Below are positions 49,601 to 58,635 of a stretch of 60,252 nucleotides of DNA, piece by piece (position 1 is the stretch's first letter; each line of letters begins with the position of its first letter). The DNA lies in NCBI GenBank assembly GCA_009903935.1, contig WYEG01000005.1, forward strand, positions 1-60,252, written 5' to 3'. Source of the stretch: Caldimicrobium sp. (lineage in GTDB: Bacteria; Desulfobacterota; Thermodesulfobacteria; Thermodesulfobacteriales; Thermodesulfobacteriaceae). The position numbers were made by a program, and so were the translations under genes. The notes under the pieces are model-generated. The model was not told where the DNA came from and did no database searches. It was given only the letters and a program-made list of their open reading frames with translations.

Positions 49601-50710
49601 ATGGTATACTTTATTATCTCCTTTTTTCTTTTTTATGCCCTTTTACATCTTTATGTCTATCGAAGGCTAAGGTTGTCCAGAAGATTTATTCCAATTTTTA
49701 TATTCTTCTACATTTCTCCGCTATTTTGGTCCTATTTTGATAATCATGTGAGCGACCCTTTTTCTTACTATTTCATCTTTTCATCCTTATTATGGATGGG
49801 CTTTATGGTTTATGCAGGATTTTTTACTTTATCTACGGACCTTTATTCTGGTATTTCTTTCATTTTAGACAAGTTTTTAAGCATTAAATTGCCAAGACCT
49901 AAACTTAAAATGAAAAGGTTTTTAGTTTTAATCCTTAGTTTAATTTTTTCTCTTTACAGCTACATTGAAACCTTGAGCCTAAGAGTTGAAAGGTATGAGA
50001 TAGGAACGAATAAACCTTTATTCAACAAGGAAAGAATAAAAATTTTACATATTTCAGATGTTCATTTTGGGCGGATTATGAGGGAGGATAGGCTCAAATT
50101 GATACAGGAGGTTTGGCTTAAAGAGAAGCCGGATATAGTTTTTTCAACGGGAGATTTGGTTGATGGCAACATAAAGAAAATAGAGCACATTGCTCAAGCG
50201 TTGAGGGAGCTATCTACTCCCCTTGGTAAGTATGCTGTTTTAGGGAACCATGAATTCTACAGAGGAGTTAAGAATTCGGTAGAGTTTACGGAAAAGGCAG
50301 GGTTTACGGTGCTTCGAGGAAGATGGGTAGACCTTGGGTCTATTGCCATTGCCGGAGTTGACGATGAGGCCTGCAGATATTTCAAAGCCTGCGTTGAGCC
50401 TATAGAGGAAGAAAAGGCTTTAAAGGACATTCCGCAAGATAGGTTTATCATCCTTTTAAAGCATAGACCAAAGGTTAAAAAGGAGGTGGTCGGAAGGTTT
50501 GACCTTATGCTTTCTGGACATCTTCACGGAGGGCTATACTTTCCTATAGGAGAGCTGATTCTTAAAAGATTTTACATAGCACATCAGGGGCTAACGAAAA
50601 TTGACGGGTCCTTCGTTCATGTGAGCAAGGGCGTAGGGACGGGCGGCCCTCCCATGAGATTTTTTACTCCACCAGATGTTGCCATAATTGAGATAAAGAA
50701 AGAAGAATGA
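49601..50710 (+). CDS. membrane-anchored metallophosphoesterase
   Basis: 369 residues: four N-terminal hydrophobic helices (1-125), then a calcineurin-like domain with ISDVHFG, STGDLVDG, LGNHEFYRG, HRPK and SGHLHGG supplying the two-metal site. Related to YkuE/YaeI-type phosphodiesterases, some of which cleave UDP-diacylglucosamine or lipids; substrate here is unknown. Its ATG directly follows the ribD stop. Confidence 0.88.
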   Translation: MVYFIISFFLFYALLHLYVYRRLRLSRRFIPIFIFFYISPLFWSYFDNHVSDPFSYYFIFSSLLWMGFMVYAGFFTLSTDLYSGISFILDKFLSIKLPRPKLKMKRFLVLILSLIFSLYSYIETLSLRVERYEIGTNKPLFNKERIKILHISDVHFGRIMREDRLKLIQEVWLKEKPDIVFSTGDLVDGNIKKIEHIAQALRELSTPLGKYAVLGNHEFYRGVKNSVEFTEKAGFTVLRGRWVDLGSIAIAGVDDEACRYFKACVEPIEEEKALKDIPQDRFIILLKHRPKVKKEVVGRFDLMLSGHLHGGLYFPIGELILKRFYIAHQGLTKIDGSFVHVSKGVGTGGPPMRFFTPPDVAIIEIKKEE

Positions 50711-50738
50711 CCGTAGATAAGTAAGGTAGTTTAGATAT

Positions 50739-51314
50739 TTAAAGGTAAGAAAGAGCCCTTTCGACTTCTTCTTTTAGCTTTGAGATAGGAACCTCGGAGC
50801 TAAAAACCCGGTGAGCTCTTTTTACCTTCTCTTCAAGGGGAAGCTGTTTATTAAGAAGGGGCAAAAGATGAGTTCTTCCCCCTTCTACTAATCTTTTTAC
50901 TTGCGTCTCCTTTTTGCAAGCTATTACCCAGACCTCATCAAACCTCTTTTCCCAGCCTGCTTCAAAAAGAAGGGGAACCTCAACAAAAACAGCTCTCACT
51001 CCCTCCCTTTCAAGCTCAGCATACCTTCTCTCTAAGAACTCCCAAACCTTGTTGTGTATGAACTCTTCAAGCCTTTTTTTAAGCGTTTCGTCGCAAGCAA
51101 TCTTTTCTAAGATGGCTTTTTTATTGACTCTTCCATCTCGGTCCAAAACCTCATTCCCTAAAAGTTTGACAAGCTCTTCTTTTATCGGCTCTTCTTCATA
51201 GAGGAGATGCACGATTTCATCGCAGGACAGAACTGTTTGTCCAAGCTCGGCTAAAATCTTAAGAAGGGTTGATTTTCCCGTTGCTAGGCCTCCGGTGATA
51301 GCGACCTTTTTCAT
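50739..51314 (-). CDS. coaE: dephospho-CoA kinase
   Basis: Last step of CoA synthesis. 191 residues from ATG 51314 (MKKVAITGGLATGKST), the usual N terminus, with P-loop GGLATGKST, CDEIVHLLY and PLLFEAGWEKRFDEVWVI. A longer frame to 51341 overlaps rluD and is less likely. It closes a four-gene minus-strand operon. Confidence 0.95.
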   Translation of the reverse strand: MKKVAITGGLATGKSTLLKILAELGQTVLSCDEIVHLLYEEEPIKEELVKLLGNEVLDRDGRVNKKAILEKIACDETLKKRLEEFIHNKVWEFLERRYAELEREGVRAVFVEVPLLFEAGWEKRFDEVWVIACKKETQVKRLVEGGRTHLLPLLNKQLPLEEKVKRAHRVFSSEVPISKLKEEVERALSYL

Positions 51315-51321
51315 GAGCCTC

Positions 51322-52281
51322 TTAAGAATGCTCGGTTTCAAGGAGTTTTAGATACTGTTCAAAATCCTCCGGCGGGTCTTTACTAAAGGCGAGATGTGCG
51401 CCTGTTCGGGGGTGCTCAAAGCTTATTCGGTAGGCATGAAGCATGAGCCTTTCAGGTCTTGGGACATCAGGCTTTAGCCCGCCGTAGATAGGGTCGCCAA
51501 GGATGGGATGCCCAATGTGGCTAAAATGCACCCTTAGCTGATGGGTGCGACCAGTTAGGGGCTTTGCCAAAACTAAGGTTGCCTTTTTGAAAAGCTTTAA
51601 CACCTTATATTTTGTTATAGCTTGTCTTCCCTCTTTTACCACAGCCATCTTTTTCCTCTGCACAGGATGCCTTCCTATGGGAAAATCAAGCATTCCATCC
51701 TTTTGGGTTAGCTTTCCATACACTATGGCTAAGTATTCCTTCTCGACCCTTCTTTCTTTGAAATCTTGGGTCAACTTTTTGTGGGCAAAGTCGTTTTTGG
51801 CAACAAGCATGACCCCTGAAGTATCTTTGTCAAGCCTGTGAACGATGCCAGGGCGAAGCTCTCCCCCTACACCAGAAAGGGAGCGAAGCTTAAGCAAAAG
51901 CCCATGCACTAAAGTATCGTCAAGATGCCCAGGTGCTGGATGAACAACAATACCAGCAGGCTTATAGATCACCGCAAGGTCCTCATCCTCATAAAGGATT
52001 TCAAAGGGAACTTCCTTTGGCTGAAGAGAATACTCCTTTTCAACGGGTATTCTCACTAAAACCTGCTCGCCACCTTTAAGCTTGTAAGAGGGTTTAACAG
52101 ATTTCCCCTCGACGAGGATATAGCCCTCTTCTATAAGGGTTTTGACCCGCTCTCGGCTAAGGTCAGGAAGCTTAGCCCTTAGATAAACATCAAGTCTCTC
52201 GCCCTTTGCCTCGTCTTCTACAACAAAGCTATGCTCTTTCTTTATAGGGTCTTTTATGGAGCTTTTTTCTACCTCTGACAT
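51322..52281 (-). CDS. rluD: RluA/RluD-family 23S rRNA pseudouridine synthase
   Basis: S4 RNA-binding domain (GERLDVYLRAKLPDLSRERVKTLIEEG) and catalytic domain with HRLDKDTSG (Asp151 from this start), VEKEYLAIVYG and GRTHQLRVHFSHIGHPILGD. I start at ATG 52281, which overlaps the mutM stop by 13 bp; the open frame reaches 52341 without a better site. RluD (1911/1915/1917) is the closest named member but the exact site is not proven. Confidence 0.92.
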   Translation of the reverse strand: MSEVEKSSIKDPIKKEHSFVVEDEAKGERLDVYLRAKLPDLSRERVKTLIEEGYILVEGKSVKPSYKLKGGEQVLVRIPVEKEYSLQPKEVPFEILYEDEDLAVIYKPAGIVVHPAPGHLDDTLVHGLLLKLRSLSGVGGELRPGIVHRLDKDTSGVMLVAKNDFAHKKLTQDFKERRVEKEYLAIVYGKLTQKDGMLDFPIGRHPVQRKKMAVVKEGRQAITKYKVLKLFKKATLVLAKPLTGRTHQLRVHFSHIGHPILGDPIYGGLKPDVPRPERLMLHAYRISFEHPRTGAHLAFSKDPPEDFEQYLKLLETEHS

Positions 52282-53084
52282 TGGGGGCAGTAGCTTGTTG
52301 TCCTTCCTGCCACTTTGATTTTTTCGATAGGTTCCCCACATCTTGGGCAGGGCTTTCCATACTTTTGATAGACTAAATGCTTGGTTTGGAACATTCCAGC
52401 CCTCCCAAGCCCGTCCACATAGTCCTTTATCGTTGAGCCCCGAAGTTGAATGGCTAAATGAAGGACCTCCTTCATGGTTTGATAGAGCTTCTGAAGCTCC
52501 TCTTCTGAAAGAGAGCCTGCCGATCTTAAAGGATTTATGCCTGCCCGGAAAAGAATTTCATCAGCGTAAATGTTGCCGACCCCAGAGATAACCTTTTGGT
52601 CAAGGAGAGCTGATTTTATGGGCTTGCGTATGCTCCTTAATGCCTCTTTAAACTGCGGAAGTCCAATCTCAAGGGCATCGGGGCCAATATCAATTAAGAA
52701 GTTTTGAAAGTTTTTTTCTTCGTCAAAAAGGAAAAGTCTCCCAAATTTTCTCATGTCAGAAAAGACAAGGCACATCTCAAGAAAGTTTAAGCTTAAGACC
52801 TTGTGTTTGAATTTATCAAAAGGGTTTTCCCCGGCAAGCAAAATTAACGAACCTGTAAGCCCAAGATGAAAACCAAGGATAGGCTTTGAAAAATGTAAAA
52901 ACAAGTATTTTCCTTTTCTTGAGAGCTGAAGAAGCCTTTGTCCTTCAAGTTTTTTTAGCTCCTTCGGCATTATTTCGTTTTTTTCTAAATAAGCTTCGTC
53001 GTAAACTGTTATGCTTTTAAAAGGTCTTCCTATTAATATGCTTAAGTCCCTTTTTATAGTTTCAACCTCTGGGAGCTCAGGCAT
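52269..53084 (-). CDS. mutM: formamidopyrimidine-DNA glycosylase
   Basis: Base-excision repair enzyme removing 8-oxoguanine. The mature Pro2-Glu3 active site is in MPELPEVETIKRDL, the helix-two-turn-helix has ISGVGNIYADEILFRAGINP, and the zinc finger has Cys246, Cys249, Cys266 and Cys269. 271 residues is family length. It begins 5 bp after the AI-2E-type transporter. Confidence 0.96.
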   Translation of the reverse strand: MPELPEVETIKRDLSILIGRPFKSITVYDEAYLEKNEIMPKELKKLEGQRLLQLSRKGKYLFLHFSKPILGFHLGLTGSLILLAGENPFDKFKHKVLSLNFLEMCLVFSDMRKFGRLFLFDEEKNFQNFLIDIGPDALEIGLPQFKEALRSIRKPIKSALLDQKVISGVGNIYADEILFRAGINPLRSAGSLSEEELQKLYQTMKEVLHLAIQLRGSTIKDYVDGLGRAGMFQTKHLVYQKYGKPCPRCGEPIEKIKVAGRTTSYCPQCQR

Positions 53085-53089
53085 AGTGG

Positions 53090-54154
53090 TTATTCAGTCT
53101 TATCTTGAACATGAAGAAAGGATTGATAAATTTCAATGACCGAAAGGAAAAGCCCTAAGATTAGAGGTCCTAAGAATAGCCCGAGAAAATCAAAGGCTAT
53201 TATTCCACCGAGGACGGAAAAGAATACGAGAAGATTGTGAAGCTTAGCCTTTCCGCCTATGAAAAAGGGTTTAAGGATGTTATCAACTTGGGCAACCGTT
53301 AAGGCACAGGCTACAAGGAGAATGATTCCTTTTAGTAAGCTTTCAAAAAGCAAAAGGTATACTCCCAAGGGGACCCAGATTAGGGCTGTTCCAGGGAAGG
53401 GGATAAAGCTGGCAACGGCTGTCAACACACCCCAAAGTAGGTAGCCTGGGACACCAAGAATAAGATAGATGATGGTGGCAATAACTCCTTGAACCAAAGC
53501 CGTAAGAAGCGTCCCATAAAAAACAGCCTTCAAGATGAGGCTTATCCTTGCAAGGATCTCTTCTTTTTTCTCTTCAGAGCCGGGGATAAGCTTTTGCACA
53601 AGGACTACAATCCTTTCTCCGTCCACGAGAAAGTAGTAAAAGGTAAAAAGGGTTAAGACCATTTTGAAGACGATGCCAAAGGTTGCTTGAAGAAAATTCT
53701 TAAAAAGGTTGAAGGTGCTCTGGAGGATGTTTGATAACTGTTCGCTTAGCTTTGCTTGAAGGTTTTCAAGATAGGGGGACATCTCTTGATAGAGCTTACC
53801 CCAAAAGGGATGAGACTTTAAGGCAGATGCTTGGGCTTGAAGCTTTTGAAAAAAAGCTTGGTCAAAGCTTGCTAAGAAATCTTCAACCTGATAGATGAGC
53901 TGAAGGCTTATAAAAAATAGAGGGACAAAAACAAAGAGGATCATCAAAATTATCAGGGTCAAAGCGGAAAGCTCTGCCTTTCCTTTTAAGACTGATTTTA
54001 TTCTTCTATAGAGAGGATAAAAGAAAAAGGCTAAGATCCCCGCCCAGGCAATAACCGTCCAGAGGGGTTTAAGTAAATAAAGAAAAAGCCCGATTACTAA
54101 AAGGGATAAAACAGTGATTATCGCAAAGGCAAATTTTGAGTCTTGAACCTGCAT
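53090..54154 (-). CDS. AI-2E-family (PerM-like) transporter
   Basis: 354 residues, about eight TM helices, with the family block FIPFPGTALIWVPLGVYLL and the C-terminal GGIIAFDFLGLFLGPLILGL. The family exports autoinducer-2 or Na+/other ions in different members; the substrate here is unknown. It is the first gene of the operon with mutM, rluD and coaE. Confidence 0.9.
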   Translation of the reverse strand: MQVQDSKFAFAIITVLSLLVIGLFLYLLKPLWTVIAWAGILAFFFYPLYRRIKSVLKGKAELSALTLIILMILFVFVPLFFISLQLIYQVEDFLASFDQAFFQKLQAQASALKSHPFWGKLYQEMSPYLENLQAKLSEQLSNILQSTFNLFKNFLQATFGIVFKMVLTLFTFYYFLVDGERIVVLVQKLIPGSEEKKEEILARISLILKAVFYGTLLTALVQGVIATIIYLILGVPGYLLWGVLTAVASFIPFPGTALIWVPLGVYLLLFESLLKGIILLVACALTVAQVDNILKPFFIGGKAKLHNLLVFFSVLGGIIAFDFLGLFLGPLILGLFLSVIEIYQSFLHVQDKTE

Positions 54155-54191
54155 GTTAGGGATAAGTATAAGTCAAAAGAAGAAAGTAGGA

Positions 54192-54213
54192 AGGGGCAAC
54201 CTTGGTTGCCCCT
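54192..54213 (-). terminator. intrinsic terminator of the heme-c/bd-like operon
   Basis: A 10-bp stem AGGGGCAACC/GGTTGCCCCT with a 2-nt centre, followed on the minus strand by a pyrimidine- and T-rich run. It lies 13 bp past the stop of the 401-residue subunit gene. Confidence 0.65.
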
Positions 54214-54225
54214 AAAATTTACACC

Positions 54226-55431
54226 TTAAAACAGGGCGCCGTTTTTCACGGCTATGACTACGCCTATAACGACCATCACAACAATCCAAGCCCACATAAG
54301 GTAGACAGAAAGCTTACCCAATCCTTCGTAGCCAACTTCTTTTATACCTTTGCCAGACCTATAAGCAACTATGGCGGTGTAAAGAAGGACTATCGCTCCC
54401 ATGACAAAGGTTGCTAAGAAAAGTAAAAGGGAGCCATAGGATGGGTTTACGGGGTAGTTAGCCATGCTGTAGCCAGCTTTGGCAAAATAAGCCATACGAA
54501 GGGCTTCCCGAGCTGCGCTCATAAGAAGAACAGTTAAAATAAGGAGCCCTGCTATGGGTTTGGCATACTGAGAGGGTGAGGCTTGAGCCTTAAAAAGGAG
54601 GGCTAAAAAGATTAAAGCTGAGATGAGGGCAAGGATGAAGAAAGGATTGGTGTAAAACTTGAATTCTGAAGGAATGGTAATAAGCCAAATAAAACCTACA
54701 ACAGCTTGAATAAGAGAAAAGTAAAGGGCTAATTTAGCTCCAAACTGCTTAACCCAGTTCAAATATTCTTCTGAATACTTTCCCGACCCTTTGAAATAGT
54801 CTCCATAAAAGATAAGCCAAACACCGACTACAGCTAAGGCTGGCACCATGAAGTGGAGAAATCTAAAAAGCTCAAAGGCATGAAGAGATGAACCGGAGGA
54901 CAAATATTTTCCCCCCTTTACTACGAAGCTTGGCCATTTTTCAGGAACAAGCTGAGCAACCGCTAAAGAGTGCATCACAATTCCAGCAAGGAAAAGAAAG
55001 GCTAAGCTAAGGATTATCCAGAGAGGAGTGCTCTTTCCTTCATATCCACCGCCAAGGTAAAACCCATAAGCTAAAATAAAAGCAAGGGCAATGAAGGCTA
55101 AGAAGCCGAGAGCCCACCAGGCAGACATGGTGTTTGCTGTATACCAGAAGGGGTCGTAGATAACCTGCACGAAGAGCAGGGGGGCTACCCCAAGAACAAT
55201 AGCCCAAGATAGAGAATTTATGAATAGGCGGGTAAGGGATTGAGAAAGGAGCTTTGCGTTTGGGTTTGAGCTAAACCTTCCATAGAGGATTAGTAAGGCA
55301 GAGCCTATAACCAAATTGACAAGCAAGATATGAAGGGCAAAGGTAAGCACCAAAAAGAAATCAAATATGATGGCAGGGCTTGGCAAGCCTGCAGGGTCTC
55401 TCATGGCGTTAAGATATGTCCCTATGTTCAT
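54226..55431 (-). CDS. membrane partner subunit of a cytochrome bd-like complex
   Basis: 401 residues with about nine hydrophobic helices. The opening FDFFLVLTFALHILLVNLVIGSALLILYG has the His-containing first-helix pattern of the CydA superfamily, and further histidines lie in VMHSLAVAQ, SSLHAFELFRFLHFM. It has no GRQPW motif and no heme c motif. It lies 11 bp downstream of the heme-c-fused subunit with a strong AAGGGGGTG site, so the two form one complex. Assignment to the wider bd superfamily is inference. Confidence 0.6.
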   Translation of the reverse strand: MNIGTYLNAMRDPAGLPSPAIIFDFFLVLTFALHILLVNLVIGSALLILYGRFSSNPNAKLLSQSLTRLFINSLSWAIVLGVAPLLFVQVIYDPFWYTANTMSAWWALGFLAFIALAFILAYGFYLGGGYEGKSTPLWIILSLAFLFLAGIVMHSLAVAQLVPEKWPSFVVKGGKYLSSGSSLHAFELFRFLHFMVPALAVVGVWLIFYGDYFKGSGKYSEEYLNWVKQFGAKLALYFSLIQAVVGFIWLITIPSEFKFYTNPFFILALISALIFLALLFKAQASPSQYAKPIAGLLILTVLLMSAAREALRMAYFAKAGYSMANYPVNPSYGSLLLFLATFVMGAIVLLYTAIVAYRSGKGIKEVGYEGLGKLSVYLMWAWIVVMVVIGVVIAVKNGALF

Positions 55432-55442
55432 GGCACACCCCC

Positions 55443-56765
55443 TTATTTCTTTTTGTTAACTAAAGTAAACAAGTATTCAGCAGCCGCCTTTCTTTCTTCT
55501 TCGTTTCCTATGAAGGGCGGCATGTAGGGGAAGGCAGATAAAGCAGAAAGGAAGGCGTCTATGTCTTCAGGAGACTGAGGAGAAAGCTTTTGGAAAAGGG
55601 CTGGCAGAGGTCTTAGTCCGCTATCGGTGAAGGCATGGCAGTTTGCACAGTTATGGAGGGCGATGACCCTTCCCACCTCAAGCCGGTTCTCAGGGGTTAT
55701 CTTTCTTAAGTTTTCAGGCAGATACCCCAGTCTTGAGAGTAGCCCCTCTTTTTCAAAGGTTTCGACCTCACTTTTAATTTTTTTAGCAGGAAGGTCCTTG
55801 GCTACAGCCTGGTTTCCATACATAAACCCAAAGATGATGTAAGGTCTACGCACACCCTCTCTAATTCCTTCTGCGGAAAGGATCCCGATAAAGGTTGCGA
55901 TGATAAGAATAAGAGAGAGGACAAAATTGTTTAGCCTTGGGATAATAAAGGCTGTGAGTAAGAAGTAGAGGGTTAGAATGGCGTAGACTATTAATGTCAC
56001 CTTAGCGAGAGCCTGCATGTAAGGTAGGGAGCTCAAGAGCTGTTGGGCAGGGCCAGGAAGCTTCTTGTAATACCAGTAGCCAAAGATTAATCCAAGGATC
56101 ATGCCAGCTAAAGCAAAGCGGGAGATGATCTTTGTGATTTCAAGCCTTGTTTCTCCCTTTAGGGTTGAAGCAATGAGCAACCCATAGATTCCAGCAACAC
56201 CAAACATAACAGAAGTTCTGGTAAGAAGTTGAGGGAAGTAGGTGGGGTTGAAGAAGCCGTCGAAGAAATCACCAGTCTCAAGCCATTTGCCAGGTGTTAA
56301 CTGAAAGGCAAGGATACCGGTGATGATGATCATGCTTATCCAGGCCGCAAGGGCATAAAGATAACCTATTCTTAAGTGGGTTTTCGGGTCAACTTTCCCT
56401 AAGGTGTAGTAGTAGGCATAGATGGTTGCGATCTCAATCAAGAAAAAGACCCATTCCGTTGCCCAACCCCAAACATAGTTATGGATTAGGGCTGAGATGC
56501 CTCTTGGTGAAGAGACGGTAGCTGAATACCAGATGCCAATTCCTGAAAGGGACCCGAAGATAAAGGCAAAGATCAGTAAGAGCAGGGTAAAACGTTTGAT
56601 GAAGGCAAAGTACTCAGGGCGGTTCTTTTCTAAACCAATCTTTTCAATGAAGACGGTGACCCAGAGGGCACCCACGGCAAGGTGGGATGGTAAAACATGA
56701 AAAGAAGCAATAAGACCTATCACTAAGGCACTGCTTAAATAGGGGACCTCCCATATCGGATACAT
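55443..56765 (-). CDS. cytochrome bd-like subunit I fused to a cytochrome c domain
   Basis: 440 residues. Helix 1 is SFHVLPSHLAVGALWV, as in CydA; acidic residues in ATEWVFFLIEIATIYAYY match the CydA Glu pair; VRRPYIIFGFMYGNQ lines up with GRQPW. The C-terminal 75 residues form a small cytochrome c: CANCH (Cys373, Cys376, His377) and Met415 in YMPPFIG. This fits the heme-c branch of the bd superfamily, thought to use cytochrome c or quinol; the substrate (O2, NO or none) is unproven. A strong AGGAGGGGG site precedes it. Confidence 0.72.
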   Translation of the reverse strand: MYPIWEVPYLSSALVIGLIASFHVLPSHLAVGALWVTVFIEKIGLEKNRPEYFAFIKRFTLLLLIFAFIFGSLSGIGIWYSATVSSPRGISALIHNYVWGWATEWVFFLIEIATIYAYYYTLGKVDPKTHLRIGYLYALAAWISMIIITGILAFQLTPGKWLETGDFFDGFFNPTYFPQLLTRTSVMFGVAGIYGLLIASTLKGETRLEITKIISRFALAGMILGLIFGYWYYKKLPGPAQQLLSSLPYMQALAKVTLIVYAILTLYFLLTAFIIPRLNNFVLSLILIIATFIGILSAEGIREGVRRPYIIFGFMYGNQAVAKDLPAKKIKSEVETFEKEGLLSRLGYLPENLRKITPENRLEVGRVIALHNCANCHAFTDSGLRPLPALFQKLSPQSPEDIDAFLSALSAFPYMPPFIGNEEERKAAAEYLFTLVNKKK

Positions 56766-56796
56766 AGCACCCCCTCCTATAAGGAGTTTTATTAAA

Positions 56797-56822
56797 AAAA
56801 AATAATAATGATATTATTTTTT
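56797..56822. promoter_or_regulatory. AT-rich inverted repeat upstream of the bd-like operon
   Basis: AAAATAATA (56799-56807) and TATTATTTT (56812-56820) form a dyad around a 4-nt centre, extendable by two bases each side. It lies 34-57 bp before the start codon and resembles Fur/PerR-type boxes in size and composition. Confidence 0.4.
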
Positions 56823-56918
56823 GAGGTCAAGAGATAATTTTTCGATTTTTCTTAGATTTTTAAGAGCGTTGAACCAAATTTCTTTAGCGTGTTTTCAATA
56901 GGATGGCATTGACTTCCT

Positions 56919-57695
56919 TTACTTACTTATCCACACAATTTTTACTTTCGGGATACCGAGCCTTTCATAGGCTGACCCTTCCCTTACCGCTATCTCAAGA
57001 AAGCCTTCGCTTCCAAAGAGGGCAATAAGCTTTCCCTTCTCAGCATAGCCGTAGGATGGGACAAAGGGAACTTCCTTATCGTTTACTAAAACCTTAAACT
57101 TTCTTTTGCAGGTGCTTTGATGAAGGGCGGTAATCAAATTGCCAAAGCGGTCAACATCAATCACCGGAACAAGCAACCCATCCTCCGTCTCTACAACCTC
57201 AGGCAAAGGAAAAACAACAAGCTCATCTTTTGAGAGCTCCTTGGTAAAGCTTCTTAGGTCTTCCCCTTTTATTAGCCTTGCTACAGCCGGCGCAAAAAGG
57301 TCCCTTGCATGAAAGGTTGAGCTATAGGGTGGTTCAAGAACCTTTTCCTTGTCTATCTCAAAGCAGGCTTTTATAGGCTCGTTTTTGATAATGAAGCTAA
57401 ATAAGCCGTTATCCGGACCGACAAAGGTATGCTCCTCAGTTTGAAGGATTATCGCTTTTCTTTCTGTGCCAACCCCTGGGTCAACAACGCAAAGGAAAAT
57501 CGTCCCCTTTGGAAAGTATTTATAAGCAAAGAAAAGGGCTAAAGCTCCTTTTAGGACATCCTGCGGAGGTATCTCATGGGTTATGTCCACAAAAACTGGA
57601 TATTGGGAGGGGTCTAAACCGCAAAGAATCTTTCCTTTTACAACGCCGATATAATGGTCCTTAGTTCCAAAATCGGTAAGCAAGGCTACAACCAT
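56919..57695 (-). CDS. SAM hydrolase / SAM hydroxide adenosyltransferase (DUF62 family)
   Basis: 258 residues with the family blocks LLTDFGTKDHYIGVVKGKIL, DITHEIPPQDV, VVDPGVGTERKAI, VGPDNGLFSF and FHARDLFAPAVARL, then VIDVDRFGNLITAL. Members split SAM to adenosine and methionine using water, or halogenate it; the hydrolase type is most common. It ends the recN operon, 6 bp after the PP-loop gene. The 153-bp gap to the next operon holds the AT dyad. Confidence 0.92.
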   Translation of the reverse strand: MVVALLTDFGTKDHYIGVVKGKILCGLDPSQYPVFVDITHEIPPQDVLKGALALFFAYKYFPKGTIFLCVVDPGVGTERKAIILQTEEHTFVGPDNGLFSFIIKNEPIKACFEIDKEKVLEPPYSSTFHARDLFAPAVARLIKGEDLRSFTKELSKDELVVFPLPEVVETEDGLLVPVIDVDRFGNLITALHQSTCKRKFKVLVNDKEVPFVPSYGYAEKGKLIALFGSEGFLEIAVREGSAYERLGIPKVKIVWISK

Positions 57696-57701
57696 TGTTG
57701 T

Positions 57702-58631
57702 TTAAACCTTCAATGGGCTTACTTCCTTTCCTTCGGATAGGGCAAGCCGTGCCTTTTTTGAACGAGAAACTAAGACTTCAAAAAGCTTTGCTTCTTCTAC
57801 GTCTCCCTGGATTAGAGCAAGGATCGGTGCTGGCTCGCTCAAGGTAAACAACGGAAACTTACCGTTAGCTATGGCTACTATTTTTTTATTCTCCTCCTCG
57901 TTCCTTCCAAGGACAAGCCAGGAGTTTTCCTCAATGTAGTGTCTCCCAAGGACAAGAAGCTTTACGGTGTCTGGGGTAAGCGGAAAGCCTCTTTTCAAGA
58001 TTTCAAGGGTTCTCTGACCGATGACAGGGTCTGTCAAGAGGCATCCTCCGGCAGGGGTTGGAATTTCTTTTATCCCGTATTCTTTGGCAATCCTAAGCTG
58101 TTCTGTCCTTTTTCTACCTTTTATGCCTAAGAGCCTACTTCTATCAACAAGCCCCCTTTTTTCCACTTCCGTTTCAGGAAGAAGCTTTGCGGATAGGGGT
58201 CTAAGAAGGATCCCTTTTGTGGAAGATTCCTTCTCAATTAGTTCCAAAGCTTGCCTGTTTTGGCTCATAGGTCTTTCTCCAAGAACCTCGCCTGTTGCGA
58301 TAAAATCAGCGGAAACCTGAGCAAGCATTTCTTTAGCAAGCTTAAGCATAAGGATTTTGCAATCAATGCAAGGGTTAGCAAGGCAACCGTAGCCGTGCTT
58401 TGGGTTTTTCAAGATTTCTAAAAATTCCTCGGTTATATCTTTTATTAATCCTTTCGAAAAGCCAAGCTCTTTTATCTTGTTTTCAAAGGGTGCGGGGTTT
58501 TCTTTTAAGTGCCAGCCAAAGAAAGGGGTTATAAATCTTACAGCGATGACCTCGACCCCTTGGTCGCGAAGCAAAAGCCCGGCAAGCATGCTATCAAGTC
58601 CTTCAGAAAAAAGAAGGAGAGCCCTTGGCAT
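57702..58631 (-). CDS. PP-loop tRNA-thiolation-like protein (MnmA/ThiI-related) with NFACT-R-like tail
   Basis: 309 residues. The N-terminal PP-loop reads FSEGLDSMLAGLLL, a variant of SGGxDS. NPCIDCKIL supplies a Cys pair and EIPTPAGGCLLTDP a third cysteine, like MnmA-type sulfur-transfer enzymes. The last 90 residues (HYIEENSWLVLGRNEEENKKI) resemble the NFACT RNA-binding fold. Probably an adenylating tRNA modification enzyme; exact nucleotide unknown. It starts 4 bp after recN. Confidence 0.75.
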   Translation of the reverse strand: MPRALLLFSEGLDSMLAGLLLRDQGVEVIAVRFITPFFGWHLKENPAPFENKIKELGFSKGLIKDITEEFLEILKNPKHGYGCLANPCIDCKILMLKLAKEMLAQVSADFIATGEVLGERPMSQNRQALELIEKESSTKGILLRPLSAKLLPETEVEKRGLVDRSRLLGIKGRKRTEQLRIAKEYGIKEIPTPAGGCLLTDPVIGQRTLEILKRGFPLTPDTVKLLVLGRHYIEENSWLVLGRNEEENKKIVAIANGKFPLFTLSEPAPILALIQGDVEEAKLFEVLVSRSKKARLALSEGKEVSPLKV

Positions 58632-58635
58632 CCTG

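Noticed and set aside
56937-56945. Perfect DnaA box TTATCCACA near parS-like sites, as a hint of oriC
   Set aside because: It is a single box inside the 3' end of the SAM hydrolase gene, with no cluster, AT-rich unwinding element or dnaA nearby.
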